DNA from: Geobacteraceae bacterium
GTDB taxonomy: Bacteria > Desulfobacterota > Desulfuromonadia > Desulfuromonadales > BM103
Length of the DNA: 37,359 nt
Assembly: GCA_024641085.1 (NCBI GenBank)
Contig: JAHEDT010000021.1
Location: 1 to 37,359, forward strand
Direction of reading: 5' to 3'
The translations under genes were made by a program, and so were the position numbers. Shown here one piece after another: positions 24,430-34,804 of the stretch (position 1 is its first letter; every line of letters begins with the position of its first letter). The notes under the pieces were generated by a model. The model did not search any database. It was given only the letters and a program-made list of their open reading frames with translations, and was not told the DNA's origin.

Positions 24430-24441
24430 GAAAGGCAGGGA

Positions 24442-26541
24442 TTACGCGTCCTCGGGCATGGACTCGCCGAGGGCTTCTTTGCGGGACAACTTGATCTTGC
24501 CCTGCTTGTCGATACCGATGCACTTGACCAGCACCTTGTCCCCTTCGTTCAGGACATCGGTCACAGACCGGACCCGTTCCTTGTCGAGTTCCGAAATATG
24601 AACCAGGCCGTCGGTTCCCGGGAAGATCTCGACGAAGGCGCCGAACTCCATGATCTTGCGGACCGTACCATTGTAGAGCTTGCCGACTTCGGCTTCCTGG
24701 ATCAGGTCGCGGATCATCTTGATCGCCAGCTTGGCGGCTTCGCCATCGTTGGAGGCGATGTGGATCGTGCCGTCATCCTGGATGTCGATCGCGCAGCCGG
24801 TCGCTTCGATGACGCCGCGGACGTTCTTGCCGCCCGAGCCGATCACGGTACGCACCTGGTCAGGCTTGACCTTGATGCTGGTGATGCGCGGAGCATACTT
24901 GGACAGTTCGGCGCGCGGCTTCTCGATCGCCTTGGCCATCTCGCCGAGGATGTGGATACGGCCCGCCCTCGCCTGCTCGAGCGCCTGCTGCATGATCTGC
25001 TTGGTGACACCGGAGATCTTGATGTCCATCTGCAGGGCAGTGACGCCATTGGCGGAGCCGGTCACCTTGAAATCCATGTCGCCGAGGTGGTCCTCGTCGC
25101 CGAGGATGTCGGACAGGATGGCGACGTCGTCGCCTTCCTTGATCAGGCCCATGGCGATACCGGCGATCGCTTCCTTGACCGGTACGCCGGCGTCCATCAG
25201 CGACAGCGATGCGCCACAGACCGAAGCCATGGAGGATGAGCCGTTGGATTCGAGGACGTCGGAGACGACCCGGATCGTGTAGGGGAAATCCTCATGCTTC
25301 GGCAGGATTTTCGAGGCGCTGCGCTCGGCGAGCATGCCATGGCCGACTTCACGGCGACCGGGGAAGAGGCGCATGCTGGTCTCACCGACGCAGAACGGCG
25401 GAAAGTTGTAGTGCAGCATGAACTTCTTGAAGTCCATTCCCTGGACATTGTCCATGCGCTGCTCATCGACCTTGGTGCCGAGGGTCGCGGCCACCAGGGC
25501 CTGAGTCTCGCCGCGGGTGAACAGGGCGCTGCCGTGGGCGCGCGGCAGGACGCCGATCTCGCAGGTGATCGGGCGGATAGTGGTCATGTCGCGGCCATCG
25601 ATGCGGATGCGGTCCTTGGCCACCATCTGGCGCACGATCCGCTTCTCCACCGAGCCGAGAATCGCGCTGATCTCTTCTTCGCGGCCGGCGAACTGCTCTG
25701 CCAGCTGTTCCTTGACCGCGGTGCGGTTGTCGGCCAGGGCAGCGTAACGCTCCTGTTTGGTACGGATCTTGACGGCAGCCACGACCCCGGCTTCGGCCAG
25801 CGTGGTGACCTTGGCAGCCAACTCGGCGTCGGTTTCGGCAACCGCGAAGGCACGCTTCTCGAGACCGACCAGCTTGGCCAGCTCAGACTGCGCTTTGATC
25901 AGCGGCTGCAGTGACTCGTGGCCGAAGAAGATCGCGTCGAGCATCTCCGCTTCGGAGAGGAAGTCTGATTCTCCTTCAACCATCATCACCGCATCTTTCG
26001 AACCGGAGACGACGATTTCGACATCGCTCAGGGCCCGTTGTTCGAGGGTCGGATTGGCGATCAGTTGACCGTCCACCCGGCCAACGCGTACGGCAGCGAT
26101 CGGCCCTTCGAAGGGGATGTCGGAGATGGCCACCGCCGCGGAAGCCGCCACCATGGAGAGCGTGTCCGGATCGTTGATCAAGTCCGCCGAGATAACGGTC
26201 GGCATGATCTGGGTCTCGAACATGTAGCCCTTGGGGAAGAGCGGCCGCATCGGGCGGTCGATCAGGCGGCAGATCAGCGTTTCACGCTCGGTGGTGCCGC
26301 GCTCGCGACGGAAGAAGGAGCCGGGGATCTTGCCGCCGGCATAGAATTTTTCCTGGTAGTTGACGGTCAGGGGGAAGAAGTCCTGCCCTTCGCGCATTTT
26401 TTTAGCCGAGACAACGGTGCAGAGCACCTTGGTCTCTCCGTAGGTAATGACGACAGCGCCATCGGCCTGCCGGGCCATCTTGCCCGTTTCCATAATCAAC
26501 GGCTGGCCGTTGAACTCGATTTCGACTTTTTGATAAGCCAT
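24442..26541 (-). CDS. pnp: Polyribonucleotide nucleotidyltransferase (PNPase)
   Basis: The 699-residue protein has all PNPase parts: two RNase PH domains (about 10-230 and 310-550, with [19 protein letters not shown]-type and [16 protein letters not shown] blocks), a KH domain (about 555-615, [11 protein letters not shown]) and an S1 domain (about 620-690, [18 protein letters not shown]). It degrades RNA 3' to 5' by phosphorolysis and can add tails. GAGG precedes the ATG at 26541; an in-frame ATG at 26565 lies in the leader. A 7-bp hairpin (26555-26561 with 26566-26572) sits directly upstream of the ribosome site and may be the target of leader processing, as in E. coli pnp autoregulation. 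Confidence 0.97.
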   Translation of the reverse strand: MAYQKVEIEFNGQPLIMETGKMARQADGAVVITYGETKVLCTVVSAKKMREGQDFFPLTVNYQEKFYAGGKIPGSFFRRERGTTERETLICRLIDRPMRPLFPKGYMFETQIMPTVISADLINDPDTLSMVAASAAVAISDIPFEGPIAAVRVGRVDGQLIANPTLEQRALSDVEIVVSGSKDAVMMVEGESDFLSEAEMLDAIFFGHESLQPLIKAQSELAKLVGLEKRAFAVAETDAELAAKVTTLAEAGVVAAVKIRTKQERYAALADNRTAVKEQLAEQFAGREEEISAILGSVEKRIVRQMVAKDRIRIDGRDMTTIRPITCEIGVLPRAHGSALFTRGETQALVAATLGTKVDEQRMDNVQGMDFKKFMLHYNFPPFCVGETSMRLFPGRREVGHGMLAERSASKILPKHEDFPYTIRVVSDVLESNGSSSMASVCGASLSLMDAGVPVKEAIAGIAMGLIKEGDDVAILSDILGDEDHLGDMDFKVTGSANGVTALQMDIKISGVTKQIMQQALEQARAGRIHILGEMAKAIEKPRAELSKYAPRITSIKVKPDQVRTVIGSGGKNVRGVIEATGCAIDIQDDGTIHIASNDGEAAKLAIKMIRDLIQEAEVGKLYNGTVRKIMEFGAFVEIFPGTDGLVHISELDKERVRSVTDVLNEGDKVLVKCIGIDKQGKIKLSRKEALGESMPEDA

Positions 26542-26554
26542 TTTTTCCTCTTTC

Positions 26555-26572
26555 TGGCCGGACATCCGGCCA
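26555..26572 (-). promoter_or_regulatory. Hairpin in the pnp leader
   Basis: A perfect 7-bp GC-rich stem with a four-base loop lies 14 bases before the pnp ATG and abuts the ribosome binding site. The leader of E. coli pnp is a processed, autoregulated stem-loop; a similar role here is inference. Confidence 0.4.
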
Positions 26573-26675
26573 CCTTTAAGTACTGCTTCCTAAAATGGCA
26601 GAGGAGGATGGCCTGAGACAAGCACTGATGCAGAGACTGCTCAGGACCTCTCTCCGGACAACCTCCCGGCCACAA

Positions 26676-26725
26676 CACTTACAAACGAAAGGCAGCAGGC
26701 TCTGGTTGCTCAGAAGCTTGCTGCC
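26676..26725 (-). terminator. Terminator or attenuator between rpsO and pnp
   Basis: A long stem (26691-26704 with 26711-26725, one extra base, six-base loop) begins six bases past the rpsO stop. On the minus strand it is followed by TTTCGTTTGTAAG, a moderate T-tract. Some transcription must pass it if pnp has no promoter of its own. Confidence 0.65.
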
Positions 26726-26730
26726 CGGTT

Positions 26731-26997
26731 TTAACGACGGATACCCAGCTCTTTAATGATTGTGCGATAACGTTCGACGTCCTTGCTCTTCAGGTAATCG
26801 AGCAGACGACGGCGCTGGCCGACGATCTTGAGCAGACCACGACGGGAGTGATGGTCCTTCTTGTGAGTGCGGAAATGCTCCGTCAGATAGGTGATCCGCT
26901 CCGAGAGCAGCGCAACCTGCACTTCAGGGGAACCAGTGTCACCCTCGTGGGTCTTGAATTTTTCGATGATTTCTTGTTTTCGTTCTGTGGCCAGCAC
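26731..26997 (-). CDS. rpsO: 30S ribosomal protein S15
   Basis: The 88-residue protein is a complete S15, with [17 protein letters not shown] (19-35), [25 protein letters not shown] (45-69) and the usual ELGIRR end. It binds 16S rRNA helices 20-22 in early 30S assembly. The start is a GTG with AAGGAGGT upstream. A probable promoter (27063-27091) and a strong hairpin after the gene suggest that it forms its own unit as well as leading into pnp, the usual bacterial arrangement. Confidence 0.97.
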   Translation of the reverse strand: MLATERKQEIIEKFKTHEGDTGSPEVQVALLSERITYLTEHFRTHKKDHHSRRGLLKIVGQRRRLLDYLKSKDVERYRTIIKELGIRR

Positions 26998-27062
26998 GGC
27001 GCCACCTCCTTGATCTTTATTGTTGAGTTATTGTCATTTTCGGCAACGCCGAAGAGAAGCTT

Positions 27063-27091
27063 TATCTACCATAAAACCGAAGCATAGTAAA
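27063..27091 (-). promoter_or_regulatory. Possible rpsO promoter
   Basis: On the minus strand TTTACT (27086-27091) and TAGATA (27063-27068) are separated by 17 bases, in the 104-base gap between truB and rpsO. The -10 match is only three of six, so this is tentative. Confidence 0.35.
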
Positions 27092-27101
27092 GCATTTATC
27101 C

Positions 27102-28016
27102 TCAATCGTCAACCCCGGGAAAAACCTTTAAAAGTTCGAAGTCTCCAGGCCTTTTGCCCTGGCCTCCAGGCAGATAGCGGGCGATGGCGACCAGGGTGCC
27201 CCCGGCCAGGAACCGCACCGATTCGCCGGCATTGGGCAGGGTGCCGGACAACTCAGCCAGGGACGGCGCCACGCCATTGCGCAGGCGGGCCAGGACCGGC
27301 CCGTCGACGGCCAGGGCCGGCCAGTCGGCCAGGGCCGCGGCGGGCGACACCAGCGGCAGCGGCAGGCCCTGTTCAGCCAGCGACTGCAGCTCTTCGAGGG
27401 TGTGGCTGGCCGACAGCGGGAACGGCCCGCAGGCCAGGCGCCGCAACGCGGTCATGTGGGCACCGCAACCCAGCTGCTGGCCGATGTCGTGACAGAGGGT
27501 CCGGACGTAGGTGCCCTTGCTGCAGCGCACCGTGATCGTCAGGTCGGGAGGTGCGAATTCGTCGACCTCAAGGCTGGCAATCCGGACCGTACGGGGTTGG
27601 CGTTCGACCTCGATCCCCTGACGGGCCAGCCGATAGAGCGGCTGACCATCCTTCTTGAGCGCCGAGAACATCGGCGGCAGCTGGCTGATCTCGCCGCTGA
27701 AGCCTTCCAGGACCCCGTCGAGGGCCGCCCGGTCGACCTGCTGCCAGGACTGTTCCAGCAGAATCCGGCCTTCGCTGTCCTGGGTATCGGTGACGATACC
27801 GAGCCGACAGCTTGCCTGGTAGATCTTTTCACCGGCCATCAGATATTCCACCAGCCGCGTCGCCTGGCCTATCGCCACCGGCAGAACCCCGGTCGCCAGC
27901 GGGTCCAGCGTGCCAGTATGCCCGACCCGGCGGGTCTGACAGAGACGGCGCACCTGACGGACTACGTCGAAGGAGCTCAATCCCTTGGGCTTATCGACAA
28001 CCAGGATACCATTCAT
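27102..28016 (-). CDS. truB: tRNA pseudouridine-55 synthase
   Basis: The 304-residue protein has the TruB motif GHTGTLDPLATG with catalytic D38, the KIYQA strand, and CSKGTYVRTLCHDIG (about 175-190). A PUA-like C-terminal region follows. It isomerises U55 in the T-loop of tRNAs. The ATG at 28016 overlaps the nrnA stop as ATGA and no other ribosome site is evident; the frame extends to 28058 but that lies inside nrnA. Confidence 0.96.
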   Translation of the reverse strand: MNGILVVDKPKGLSSFDVVRQVRRLCQTRRVGHTGTLDPLATGVLPVAIGQATRLVEYLMAGEKIYQASCRLGIVTDTQDSEGRILLEQSWQQVDRAALDGVLEGFSGEISQLPPMFSALKKDGQPLYRLARQGIEVERQPRTVRIASLEVDEFAPPDLTITVRCSKGTYVRTLCHDIGQQLGCGAHMTALRRLACGPFPLSASHTLEELQSLAEQGLPLPLVSPAAALADWPALAVDGPVLARLRNGVAPSLAELSGTLPNAGESVRFLAGGTLVAIARYLPGGQGKRPGDFELLKVFPGVDD

Positions 28017-28969
28017 CGTTGAGCTGGCAGCAGTTCGGCCACTTTTGCGTAGACCCACTCCTGGACTTCTTCCAGGGAGCCCTGGACCTCTGCCCCGGCG
28101 GCGTTGTGATGGCCGCCGCCATTCATGGCCCTGGCCAGAGCGCCGACGTCGACATTGCCCTTGGAACGGAAACCGACCTTATAACTTCCAGAGGCCAGCT
28201 GGCGGAAGAAAATCGCCACCTCGACACCACGGATCGAGCGCGGGTAGTTGATGAACCGATCGGTATGCTCTTCATTAGCCCCGGCGCGGGTATACATATC
28301 CAGGGTAACCGCCAGGGACGCGTACTGGCCGCAGGACGAGATGCGCAAGGTCGCCAGGGACTGCGCCAGCAGGCGCAGACGTTCGTGGTCCTGGCTCTCG
28401 TAAAGGCCTGAGGCGATCGACCAGGGGTCGACCCCGGCAGCGACCATCTCGCTGGCCACCTGGAAGGCTTCCGGGTTGGCATTGGAATAACGGAAGGACC
28501 CGGTGTCAGACAGGATCGCCGTGTAGATGCAGGTGGCAACATCGTTGGACAGCCGGTACCCGGCACGCTGCAGCAGACGGTAGATCAGGATGCCGGTGGC
28601 GCTGGCCTCGGTGTCGACGAAATAGAAGTCGCCGAAGTCTTCGGAGAAGGGATGATGGTCGATATTGACCAGGCTCCGGCAGCGTTCGCGAATCCAGCCG
28701 CCGGCCCGGCGCAGTTCACCGGCGTCGAGCACAAACCCGGCATCGAAGGTCCGCTCATCGTCCACCTGGTCGACCACGGTCGCGTGCCCGGGGAGAAACG
28801 CATACTCGAGGGGGGCGCGGTCGCGATTGTATGCGACGACGTCCTTACCCATCTCACGCAAGGCGTTCGCCAGGGCCAGGGTCGAGCCGATCGCATCACC
28901 GTCCGGACTCTCGTGGGAAGCGATCAGAAAGGTCTGGCTCTGCTCGATCAGCCGCAGGATCTCAATCAT
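28013..28969 (-). CDS. nrnA: Bifunctional oligoribonuclease/PAP phosphatase (DHH family)
   Basis: The 318-residue protein has the DHH phosphoesterase motifs: H19, D23 and D25 in ASHESPDGDAIGS, D82, the D104-H105-H106 triad, and the DHHA1 glycine-rich GGGHHNAAG near 285-293. NrnA degrades short RNAs to mononucleotides and can dephosphorylate pAp. The ATG at 28969 lies inside the end of rbfA (8-base overlap); the upstream reading frame to 29089 is only the rbfA region. It fits the usual rbfA-nrnA-truB order. Confidence 0.93.
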   Translation of the reverse strand: MIEILRLIEQSQTFLIASHESPDGDAIGSTLALANALREMGKDVVAYNRDRAPLEYAFLPGHATVVDQVDDERTFDAGFVLDAGELRRAGGWIRERCRSLVNIDHHPFSEDFGDFYFVDTEASATGILIYRLLQRAGYRLSNDVATCIYTAILSDTGSFRYSNANPEAFQVASEMVAAGVDPWSIASGLYESQDHERLRLLAQSLATLRISSCGQYASLAVTLDMYTRAGANEEHTDRFINYPRSIRGVEVAIFFRQLASGSYKVGFRSKGNVDVGALARAMNGGGHHNAAGAEVQGSLEEVQEWVYAKVAELLPAQR

Positions 28970-29327
28970 CTTGCTGTTCGTCTGTCTTGACGTCACGGAG
29001 CAGCTGTTCGATGTGCTGGCCGTAATCGAAGGAGGCGTCGTACTCGAAGCGGACTTCCGGAATGAAGCGCAGACGCAGGTGTCGGCCAAGCTGCTGGCGG
29101 ATGTAGGATGAGCAGCTGTCGAGCCCGGACTGGGTCTGGACGCGCTCCTGCTGGCTGCCCATCAGCGTGTAAAAAACCCGGGCCTGGCGGAGATCGGGGG
29201 TCACATCGACAGAGGTGATCGTGACAAAGCCGATGCGCGGGTCCTTGAGGCCCTTGATCAGCAGGCTGGAAATTTCTTTATGGATGGTCTCGGCCACCCT
29301 TTGTGCACGTTGAGAGGACACGTTCAT
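28962..29327 (-). CDS. rbfA: Ribosome-binding factor A
   Basis: The 121-residue protein matches RbfA: an N-terminal RAQRVAETIHKEISSLL helix, DPRIGFVTITSVDVTPDLRQARVFYT (29-54), and the LRLRFIPEVRFEYDASFDYGQHIEQLL KH-type C-terminal part. It binds immature 30S subunits and helps 16S 5' end maturation. AGG lies near the ATG. The gene follows the DUF503 gene after 12 bases. Confidence 0.95.
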   Translation of the reverse strand: MNVSSQRAQRVAETIHKEISSLLIKGLKDPRIGFVTITSVDVTPDLRQARVFYTLMGSQQERVQTQSGLDSCSSYIRQQLGRHLRLRFIPEVRFEYDASFDYGQHIEQLLRDVKTDEQQDD

Positions 29328-29339
29328 TATACCTAGGGT

Positions 29340-29627
29340 TCAGTAGTGGACAAATTCCGTTTCGGCGCTGATCAGGTCGACAACCCCGGACGCCAGCACG
29401 TCTTCCTCGAGGCGGCTCAAAATCGCAGCAGCCACCTGTTCCGAGGAGTTGACTACGGCAAAACCGAGCAGCGCCCGTTGCCAGAGGTCCTGGCTGCCGA
29501 CCTCGGCACAGCTGACCGGGAAGCGGTTGCGGCAGCGTGCCAGCAATTTCTGCAGCACGCCGCGCTTCTGCTTGAGGTTCTGCGGTCCATGCAGACGCAG
29601 ATCCAATTGCAGGACACCGATCACCAT
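29340..29627 (-). CDS. DUF503 (YlxP-like) protein
   Basis: The 95-residue protein is the DUF503 family member usually found between infB and rbfA. Blocks seen are VIGVLQLDLRL, PQNLKQKRGVLQKLLARCRNRF (15-36) and a long C-terminal helix. Bacillus YlxP is the counterpart; a link to ribosome assembly is suspected from gene neighbourhood only. No strong ribosome site is visible. It starts 45 bases past the infB stop. Confidence 0.9.
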   Translation of the reverse strand: MVIGVLQLDLRLHGPQNLKQKRGVLQKLLARCRNRFPVSCAEVGSQDLWQRALLGFAVVNSSEQVAAAILSRLEEDVLASGVVDLISAETEFVHY

Positions 29628-29672
29628 CTGAAGATTTCGTCGGTCCGTCCGGGTCAGGCCCGGGCGGGCGGG

Positions 29673-32351
29673 TTAAAGGGTGGTCTTGAATTCCTTGATC
29701 TCGAAAGCCTCGATGATGTCACCGGGCTTGATGTCGTTGTAATTCTCCAGGCCGATGCCGCACTCGTAGTTGGTGGTGACTTCCTTGACATCATCCTTGA
29801 AGCGGCGCAACGAAGAGAGCTTACCCGTCCAGATGACCACATCGTCACGCAGCAGTCGGGCGTGCGCGTTGCGCACGATTTTGCCAGAGGTGACATAGCA
29901 CCCGGCAATGGTACCGACCTTGGTGACGTTGAACGCTTCGCGGACTTCGGCGCGGCCGAGATCCTCTTCTTTGAGGGTCGGGGCAAGCAGTCCTTCCATG
30001 GCGCTCTTGATGTCGTTCACGGCATCGTAGATAACGTTGTAGAGACGGATATCGACACCCTCGGTTTCGGCAAGGTGGGTGGCCTTGGGCGCCGGGCGCA
30101 CATTGAAGCCGAGCACGATGGCATCGGATGCCGACGCCAGGCTGATGTCGGTCTCGGTAATGCCACCGACCCCGGAGTGAATCACGATCAGGCGGCAGGC
30201 GTCGGTCGAGAGCTTGGACAGGGTGTCGGAAACGGCTTCGGCAGAGCCCTGCACGTCGGCCTTGACGATCACCTTGAGCTCCTTGACATCGCCCTCCTGG
30301 ATACGGGCATAGAGCTGCTCCAGGGAGATCTTGCTGCTCTTGGCCAGCTCCGCCTCGCGCATCTTCTGGTGACGATGCTGGGCGACTTCCTTGGCAACTT
30401 TTTCGTCTTCGACCGCGTAGAAGGATTCGCCGGCCTCCGGCACACCGGTCAGGCCGGTGACCTCTACCGGGAAGGACGGGCCGGCTTCGCTAACGGCATT
30501 GCCGCGGTCGTCGCTCATCGACCGGACCCGGCCGAAATGCAGGCCGGCAACGATCGGGTCGCCTATTTTCAGGGTACCCTGCTGGACCAGGACCGTGGTG
30601 ACCGGGCCGCGACCCTTGTCGAGCCGTGCCTCGACGACCGCGCCCTTGGCCCGCTTGTTCGGGTTGGCCTTGAGGTCGAGCACCTCGGCCTGCAGCAGGA
30701 TCATCTCCAGCAGTTGGTCGATATTGGTCTTCTCCTTGGCGGAGACGTTGACGTAGATCGTTTCACCGCCCCAGCTCTCCGGCAGCAGCTCGAGGTCGGA
30801 CAGCTCCTGCATGACCCGGTCCGGGTTGGCGCCGGGCTTGTCCATCTTGTTGACGGCAACAATGATCGGTACGCCGGCCGCCTTGGAGTGGTTGACCGCC
30901 TCGCGGGTCTGCGGCATGACGCCGTCATCGGCAGCCACCACCAGCACCACGATATCAGTCACCTGGGCGCCGCGGGCACGCATGGAGGTAAACGCCTCGT
31001 GACCGGGGGTATCGAGGAAAGTCATCTTGCGACCGTCGAGATCGACATCATAGGCCCCAATATGCTGGGTGATGCCGCCCGCCTCACCCTCGGTGACGTT
31101 GGCATGGCGGATCGCATCGAGCAGGCTGGTCTTGCCATGATCGACGTGGCCCATGATGGTGATCACCGGCGGCCGCGGCAGCAGGTTCTCGTCAGCCTCA
31201 ACCTTGGTGTCGAGACCGGAATGGGAGAGGATGGTGTCCTCGTCGAAGGCCACGTTTTCAACTTCGTACCCGAATTCGGCGGCCAGGATGGCGGCCGACT
31301 CGAAGTCGAGCGGATGATTGATGGTCACCATCTGACCCTGGCGCATCAACTCTTTGATCAGGTCGTTGGCTTTGACGCCCATGCGCTTGGCCAATTCGCC
31401 GATCGTGATGACATCGGTGATCCTGATCTTGCGCTTGATCGCCTTGGATTGGGTGATCTCGGTTTTCTGTGCGCTGCGGGCCGACTTCTTGCCTTTGCGG
31501 TAGCGCTCATTGCGGTCCGGCTCGTAGACCTCCCTGCGGCTCTTGCGCCGCTGACCGTCGGTCTCGGTGCGTGCGACGTTGTCACCACGCCCCTTCTTCT
31601 TCTTCTTGTTGGAACGACCCTCTTTTTCCGCGAGGACATCCGGTGGCATCATCGGGGCTGCGGGAGCAGCCGGACGACCCGGCGCCGACGGACGCGCCGG
31701 AGCAGCCGGCCGGCTGGGCCGCTCGGCACGATCCGGGCGGGCGCGATCCGCAGGAGCGGGGCCCGGTCGCCGGCCACGATCGACAGTGACTTCCTGACGG
31801 CGCGGCCGCTCAGCCGGGGTCGGCAAATCGACGCGGCCGAGGATCTTGGCCCGGGTGACGGCTTCCTTCTTGTCCTTCTTTTGTTCAGGGGCCGCTTTCT
31901 CGGTCTTTTCAACCGGCGTTGCCGGCGGTGTCGCTTCGACGCTGGCCTGGGGTGCTTCGGTCACCTCGGCGGGCTCTGACGGAGCCGGCTCCGCGGCGGG
32001 TGCGGCGGGTTCCTGCTCCGCAGGCGCCACGACGGCCGGGGCGGCTTCCTGAGCAACGCCTTCAGCCGGGGCTTCTTCCTGTGCCGGCTCTTCCTTGGCG
32101 ACGGTCTTGCGGCGGCGACGGATCAGGCCGGAGCTGATGCGCTCCTCGTTGACCTTGACTTCAACCGCGGCATCGGCCTGGGTCTGGCCAGACTTGCTGG
32201 ACTGTGCAGCTTCGAACTTGAGTGCCACCTCTTCTTCCAGTGCACTCATGTGGTTCTTGACCTCGATACCGGCCTGGTTCAGCTTGTCAACAATCTCCTT
32301 GTTGTCCAAACCCAACTTGGTCGCCAATTCATAAACACGAATTTTTGCCAT
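29673..32351 (-). CDS. infB: Translation initiation factor IF-2
   Basis: The 892-residue protein has an N-terminal IF2_N domain (1-50), a long low-complexity linker rich in Ala, Pro, Glu and then Arg (about 85-300), a second IF2_N-type domain (about 310-365), and the GTPase core: G1 GHVDHGKT (401-408), G3 DTPGH (447-451), G4 NKMD (501-504), followed by the beta-barrel and C-terminal fMet-tRNA-binding domains. It brings initiator tRNA to the 30S subunit. The ATG at 32351 overlaps the ylxR stop by one base (TGATG), with AGGGG seven bases upstream; an ATG two codons earlier is too close to that site. Confidence 0.97.
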   Translation of the reverse strand: MAKIRVYELATKLGLDNKEIVDKLNQAGIEVKNHMSALEEEVALKFEAAQSSKSGQTQADAAVEVKVNEERISSGLIRRRRKTVAKEEPAQEEAPAEGVAQEAAPAVVAPAEQEPAAPAAEPAPSEPAEVTEAPQASVEATPPATPVEKTEKAAPEQKKDKKEAVTRAKILGRVDLPTPAERPRRQEVTVDRGRRPGPAPADRARPDRAERPSRPAAPARPSAPGRPAAPAAPMMPPDVLAEKEGRSNKKKKKGRGDNVARTETDGQRRKSRREVYEPDRNERYRKGKKSARSAQKTEITQSKAIKRKIRITDVITIGELAKRMGVKANDLIKELMRQGQMVTINHPLDFESAAILAAEFGYEVENVAFDEDTILSHSGLDTKVEADENLLPRPPVITIMGHVDHGKTSLLDAIRHANVTEGEAGGITQHIGAYDVDLDGRKMTFLDTPGHEAFTSMRARGAQVTDIVVLVVAADDGVMPQTREAVNHSKAAGVPIIVAVNKMDKPGANPDRVMQELSDLELLPESWGGETIYVNVSAKEKTNIDQLLEMILLQAEVLDLKANPNKRAKGAVVEARLDKGRGPVTTVLVQQGTLKIGDPIVAGLHFGRVRSMSDDRGNAVSEAGPSFPVEVTGLTGVPEAGESFYAVEDEKVAKEVAQHRHQKMREAELAKSSKISLEQLYARIQEGDVKELKVIVKADVQGSAEAVSDTLSKLSTDACRLIVIHSGVGGITETDISLASASDAIVLGFNVRPAPKATHLAETEGVDIRLYNVIYDAVNDIKSAMEGLLAPTLKEEDLGRAEVREAFNVTKVGTIAGCYVTSGKIVRNAHARLLRDDVVIWTGKLSSLRRFKDDVKEVTTNYECGIGLENYNDIKPGDIIEAFEIKEFKTTL

Positions 32352-32947
32352 CAACATTCCCCTGAAATATCCTGGTAGCGGAGCAACTCTTTCTGAAACG
32401 CCTCCGCCAATTTTCCATCGGGCAAACCAACGACACTTCTTTCCGCACGCCCGAGAATGCGGCCAAGTTCTGCTTTGTCGAGTAATTCCGTCGTCACAAT
32501 CTTCTGCAGCACGGCCTTGCGCCGAACCTTTTCACCGATCTGCGGTGAAATGTCCCGGGCCAGGACGACTACGCTCAACGCGCCCTTGCGATTCAAGGCG
32601 TCCAGCACGGCGTTGCTGCCGGCCACGAACTTGGCCGATTTGCGCGCCATGCCGAGCAGGCTGACCAGGTGCTCAAGCAGCTCACCGGCAATCTTCCCGG
32701 CCAACTGCTCGACCGTTGCCGGCTGGCAGGCCTTCTGAAAGGCCCGGTCAAACTGTTTCCTGCGCAGCGCCGCGGCAAGACAGTCGCGCGTGTTGCACAG
32801 GTAGGCGCCGCGGCCGGGCAGCCGGCCCTTGAGGTCGGCCAGGATCACGCCATCCGGTGAACGGACGAAGCGGATCAGCCGGGCCTGGTCCTTGACCTCA
32901 CGGCAACCGAGGCAGGTGCGTTGAGGCTGCCTGCGATCCTGGGTCAC
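32351..32947 (-). CDS. YlxR (DUF448) domain fused to an L7Ae-like domain
   Basis: The 198-residue protein has a YlxR/DUF448 domain at 5-85 ([36 protein letters not shown]) and an L7Ae/L30e-like part from about 90 ([27 protein letters not shown]). In Bacillus these are two genes, ylxR and ylxQ, between nusA and infB; here they are one. Both domains bind RNA in the families known. Start is GTG with GGAG upstream, two bases past the nusA stop. Confidence 0.9.
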   Translation of the reverse strand: MTQDRRQPQRTCLGCREVKDQARLIRFVRSPDGVILADLKGRLPGRGAYLCNTRDCLAAALRRKQFDRAFQKACQPATVEQLAGKIAGELLEHLVSLLGMARKSAKFVAGSNAVLDALNRKGALSVVVLARDISPQIGEKVRRKAVLQKIVTTELLDKAELGRILGRAERSVVGLPDGKLAEAFQKELLRYQDISGEC

Positions 32948-32949
32948 GG

Positions 32950-34227
32950 TTACTCCGCGCTCTCCGTGCTCTCTGCGCCGGTCAACTCGGTCAGCCGGCT
33001 TTCGAGAGCCCGCTGCACGGTGACACGCCTCTCCCCTTCCGCCTTGCTGGCCAGTTCTTCGGGAGACTCCAGCGACTTGATCGCCTCGATAGCGTCCTTG
33101 GCAGACATGGCGCTGAACAACTCATCCGCGGGTTCCGTCTCGGCGGGAGCCTCGTCAGCGCGGGCACCGCCGGTCAACTCTTCGAGTTCCGCTTCCGCGG
33201 CGCGGGTTTCACTCACGATGTCGATCTTCCAACCGGTCAGTTTGGCGGCCAGGCGTACATTCTGGCCCTTCTTGCCGATCGCCAGCGACAGCTGGTCATC
33301 CGGCACAATAATTTCCAGCGACTCCTCTTCGTTGTCGACATAGACCCGGGTGACGTCGGCAGGAGCCAGTGCAGAACAGGCAAAGCGTGCGATGTCAGGG
33401 GTCCAGTTGATGATATCAATCTTCTCGCCGCGCAGCTCGGAGACCACGTTCTGTACCCGGGCGCCACGCATGCCGACGCAGGCGCCGATCGGATCGACGT
33501 CAGGGTCGTGGGAAACGACGGCGATCTTGGCCCGGCTGCCCGGCTCGCGGGACACGGCCTTGATTTCGACAATCCCTTCGGCGACCTCGGGGACCTCGAT
33601 GCGGAACAGCTCCTTCAACAGGCCCGGATGGGTACGCGAAAGAATGATCTGGGGACCCTTGGTCGCCATGCGCACGTCCGAGATGTAGGCGCGGACCCGG
33701 TCGCCCTGGCGATAGTTTTCCCGAGGGACCTGTTCACGGTGCGGCAAAAGGGCCTCGGTGCGGCCAAGGTCGATGATCAAATCGCCGCGCTCGTAACGAC
33801 GGACGATGCCGTTGACCAGCTCGCTGATCCGGTCCTTGAATTCGTTGAAAACCCCCTCGCGTTCGGCTTCGCGCACCTTCTGGATGATCACCTGCTTGGC
33901 GGTCTGCGCGGCAATGCGGCTGAAACTGCTGGCATCCATCTTCATGCCGAGAGAGTCGCCGACTTCGACATCGGGGTCGATTTCACGGGCTTCGCCGAGG
34001 TCGATCTCCTGGTAGGAGTTCTCCACCTCTTCGACGACCGTGACGAACTCGAACACCTCGACCTCGCCGATCTCGTCATTATAATGAGCCTCGAGGTCAC
34101 GGGTGTTGCGATACTTCTTGTTGGCTGCCGAGAGGACTGCAGCCTCCAAAGCTTCGACCAGCACAGCACGGTCGATTCCTTTGTCTTTGACCACCTGGTC
34201 GATAATGTGATTCAGGTTGATATTCAT
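32950..34227 (-). CDS. nusA: Transcription termination/antitermination factor NusA
   Basis: The 425-residue protein has the NusA N-terminal domain (1-125), an S1 domain (about 130-200, with [18 protein letters not shown]) and two KH domains (about 200-345, with [18 protein letters not shown] and [18 protein letters not shown]). After residue 350 comes a short acidic tail instead of the two 50-residue acidic repeats of E. coli NusA. It binds RNA polymerase and modulates pausing, termination and antitermination. AGGGGGAAGGG directly before the ATG at 34227 fixes the start; the frame open to 34428 lies mostly inside rimP. Confidence 0.97.
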   Translation of the reverse strand: MNINLNHIIDQVVKDKGIDRAVLVEALEAAVLSAANKKYRNTRDLEAHYNDEIGEVEVFEFVTVVEEVENSYQEIDLGEAREIDPDVEVGDSLGMKMDASSFSRIAAQTAKQVIIQKVREAEREGVFNEFKDRISELVNGIVRRYERGDLIIDLGRTEALLPHREQVPRENYRQGDRVRAYISDVRMATKGPQIILSRTHPGLLKELFRIEVPEVAEGIVEIKAVSREPGSRAKIAVVSHDPDVDPIGACVGMRGARVQNVVSELRGEKIDIINWTPDIARFACSALAPADVTRVYVDNEEESLEIIVPDDQLSLAIGKKGQNVRLAAKLTGWKIDIVSETRAAEAELEELTGGARADEAPAETEPADELFSAMSAKDAIEAIKSLESPEELASKAEGERRVTVQRALESRLTELTGAESTESAE

Positions 34228-34303
34228 CCCTTCCCCCTGCATACCCCTCACCTGGGCGGTGACGGCTGCTGTTGAAGTCTGTATTTGGTGAAACGATAAA
34301 CTG

Positions 34304-34789
34304 TTAAAATTCTTCTTCCAGGTTGGCCTTCTCAATATCGGCCAGAGCAAAGACCGCCAGCCCGCCGCGCTTGTCACCCAGCTCGACGCGGACCTGGTCG
34401 GCCTCGAGACCGAGCAGGGTCCCGGCAAAGGTCTTGCGGGTATGGCCGCGCTGGTCAGGGTCGAGCAGCTGCCTGGTCTTCAGTTTGATCTTGCGGCCGG
34501 CAAAGCGCTCGAAATCGACCGGCTTCTTCAGCGGCCGGTCCAGGCCCGGCGAGGACACTTCCAGGCGGTAGGCGGACCTGATCGGATCCTCGACTTCGAG
34601 GATCGCGCTGACTTCACGGCTCACCGCGACACAATCATCAAGGGTTATGCCGCCGGGTTTGTCGATGAAGATCCGCAGGGCGACCTGGCGGCCTTCGTTC
34701 TGGATCTGCAGATCGACCAGCTCAAAGCCAAGGTCATCGAGAATCGGCACCACCAGCGTCTCAATCTGAGTCAGGACTGTCTCTCGCAT
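34304..34789 (-). CDS. rimP: Ribosome maturation factor RimP
   Basis: The 161-residue protein matches RimP: the N-terminal domain with LGFELVDLQIQNEGRQVALRIFIDK, the GITLDDCVAVSREVSAILEVEDP segment and YRLEVSSPGLDRPL (about 75-89), then the SH3-like C-terminal part. It binds the 30S subunit and helps its maturation. The ATG at 34789 has GGAAAAAG upstream; a TTG at 34801 is possible. First gene of the nusA-infB block, with a terminator-like hairpin only 15 bases before it. Confidence 0.95.
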   Translation of the reverse strand: MRETVLTQIETLVVPILDDLGFELVDLQIQNEGRQVALRIFIDKPGGITLDDCVAVSREVSAILEVEDPIRSAYRLEVSSPGLDRPLKKPVDFERFAGRKIKLKTRQLLDPDQRGHTRKTFAGTLLGLEADQVRVELGDKRGGLAVFALADIEKANLEEEF

Positions 34790-34804
34790 CACTTTTTCCA
34801 AAAT

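Noticed and set aside
24364-26616. Plus-strand frames over pnp and the M16 gene
   Set aside because: They are antisense to two clearly conserved genes and show repetitive D/L/G-rich composition typical of mirror frames.
29346-31979. An 877-codon open frame on the plus strand
   Set aside because: It lies antisense to infB across conserved GTPase motifs. Long antisense frames are expected where the coding strand is GC-rich at third positions; the translation has no recognisable domain.
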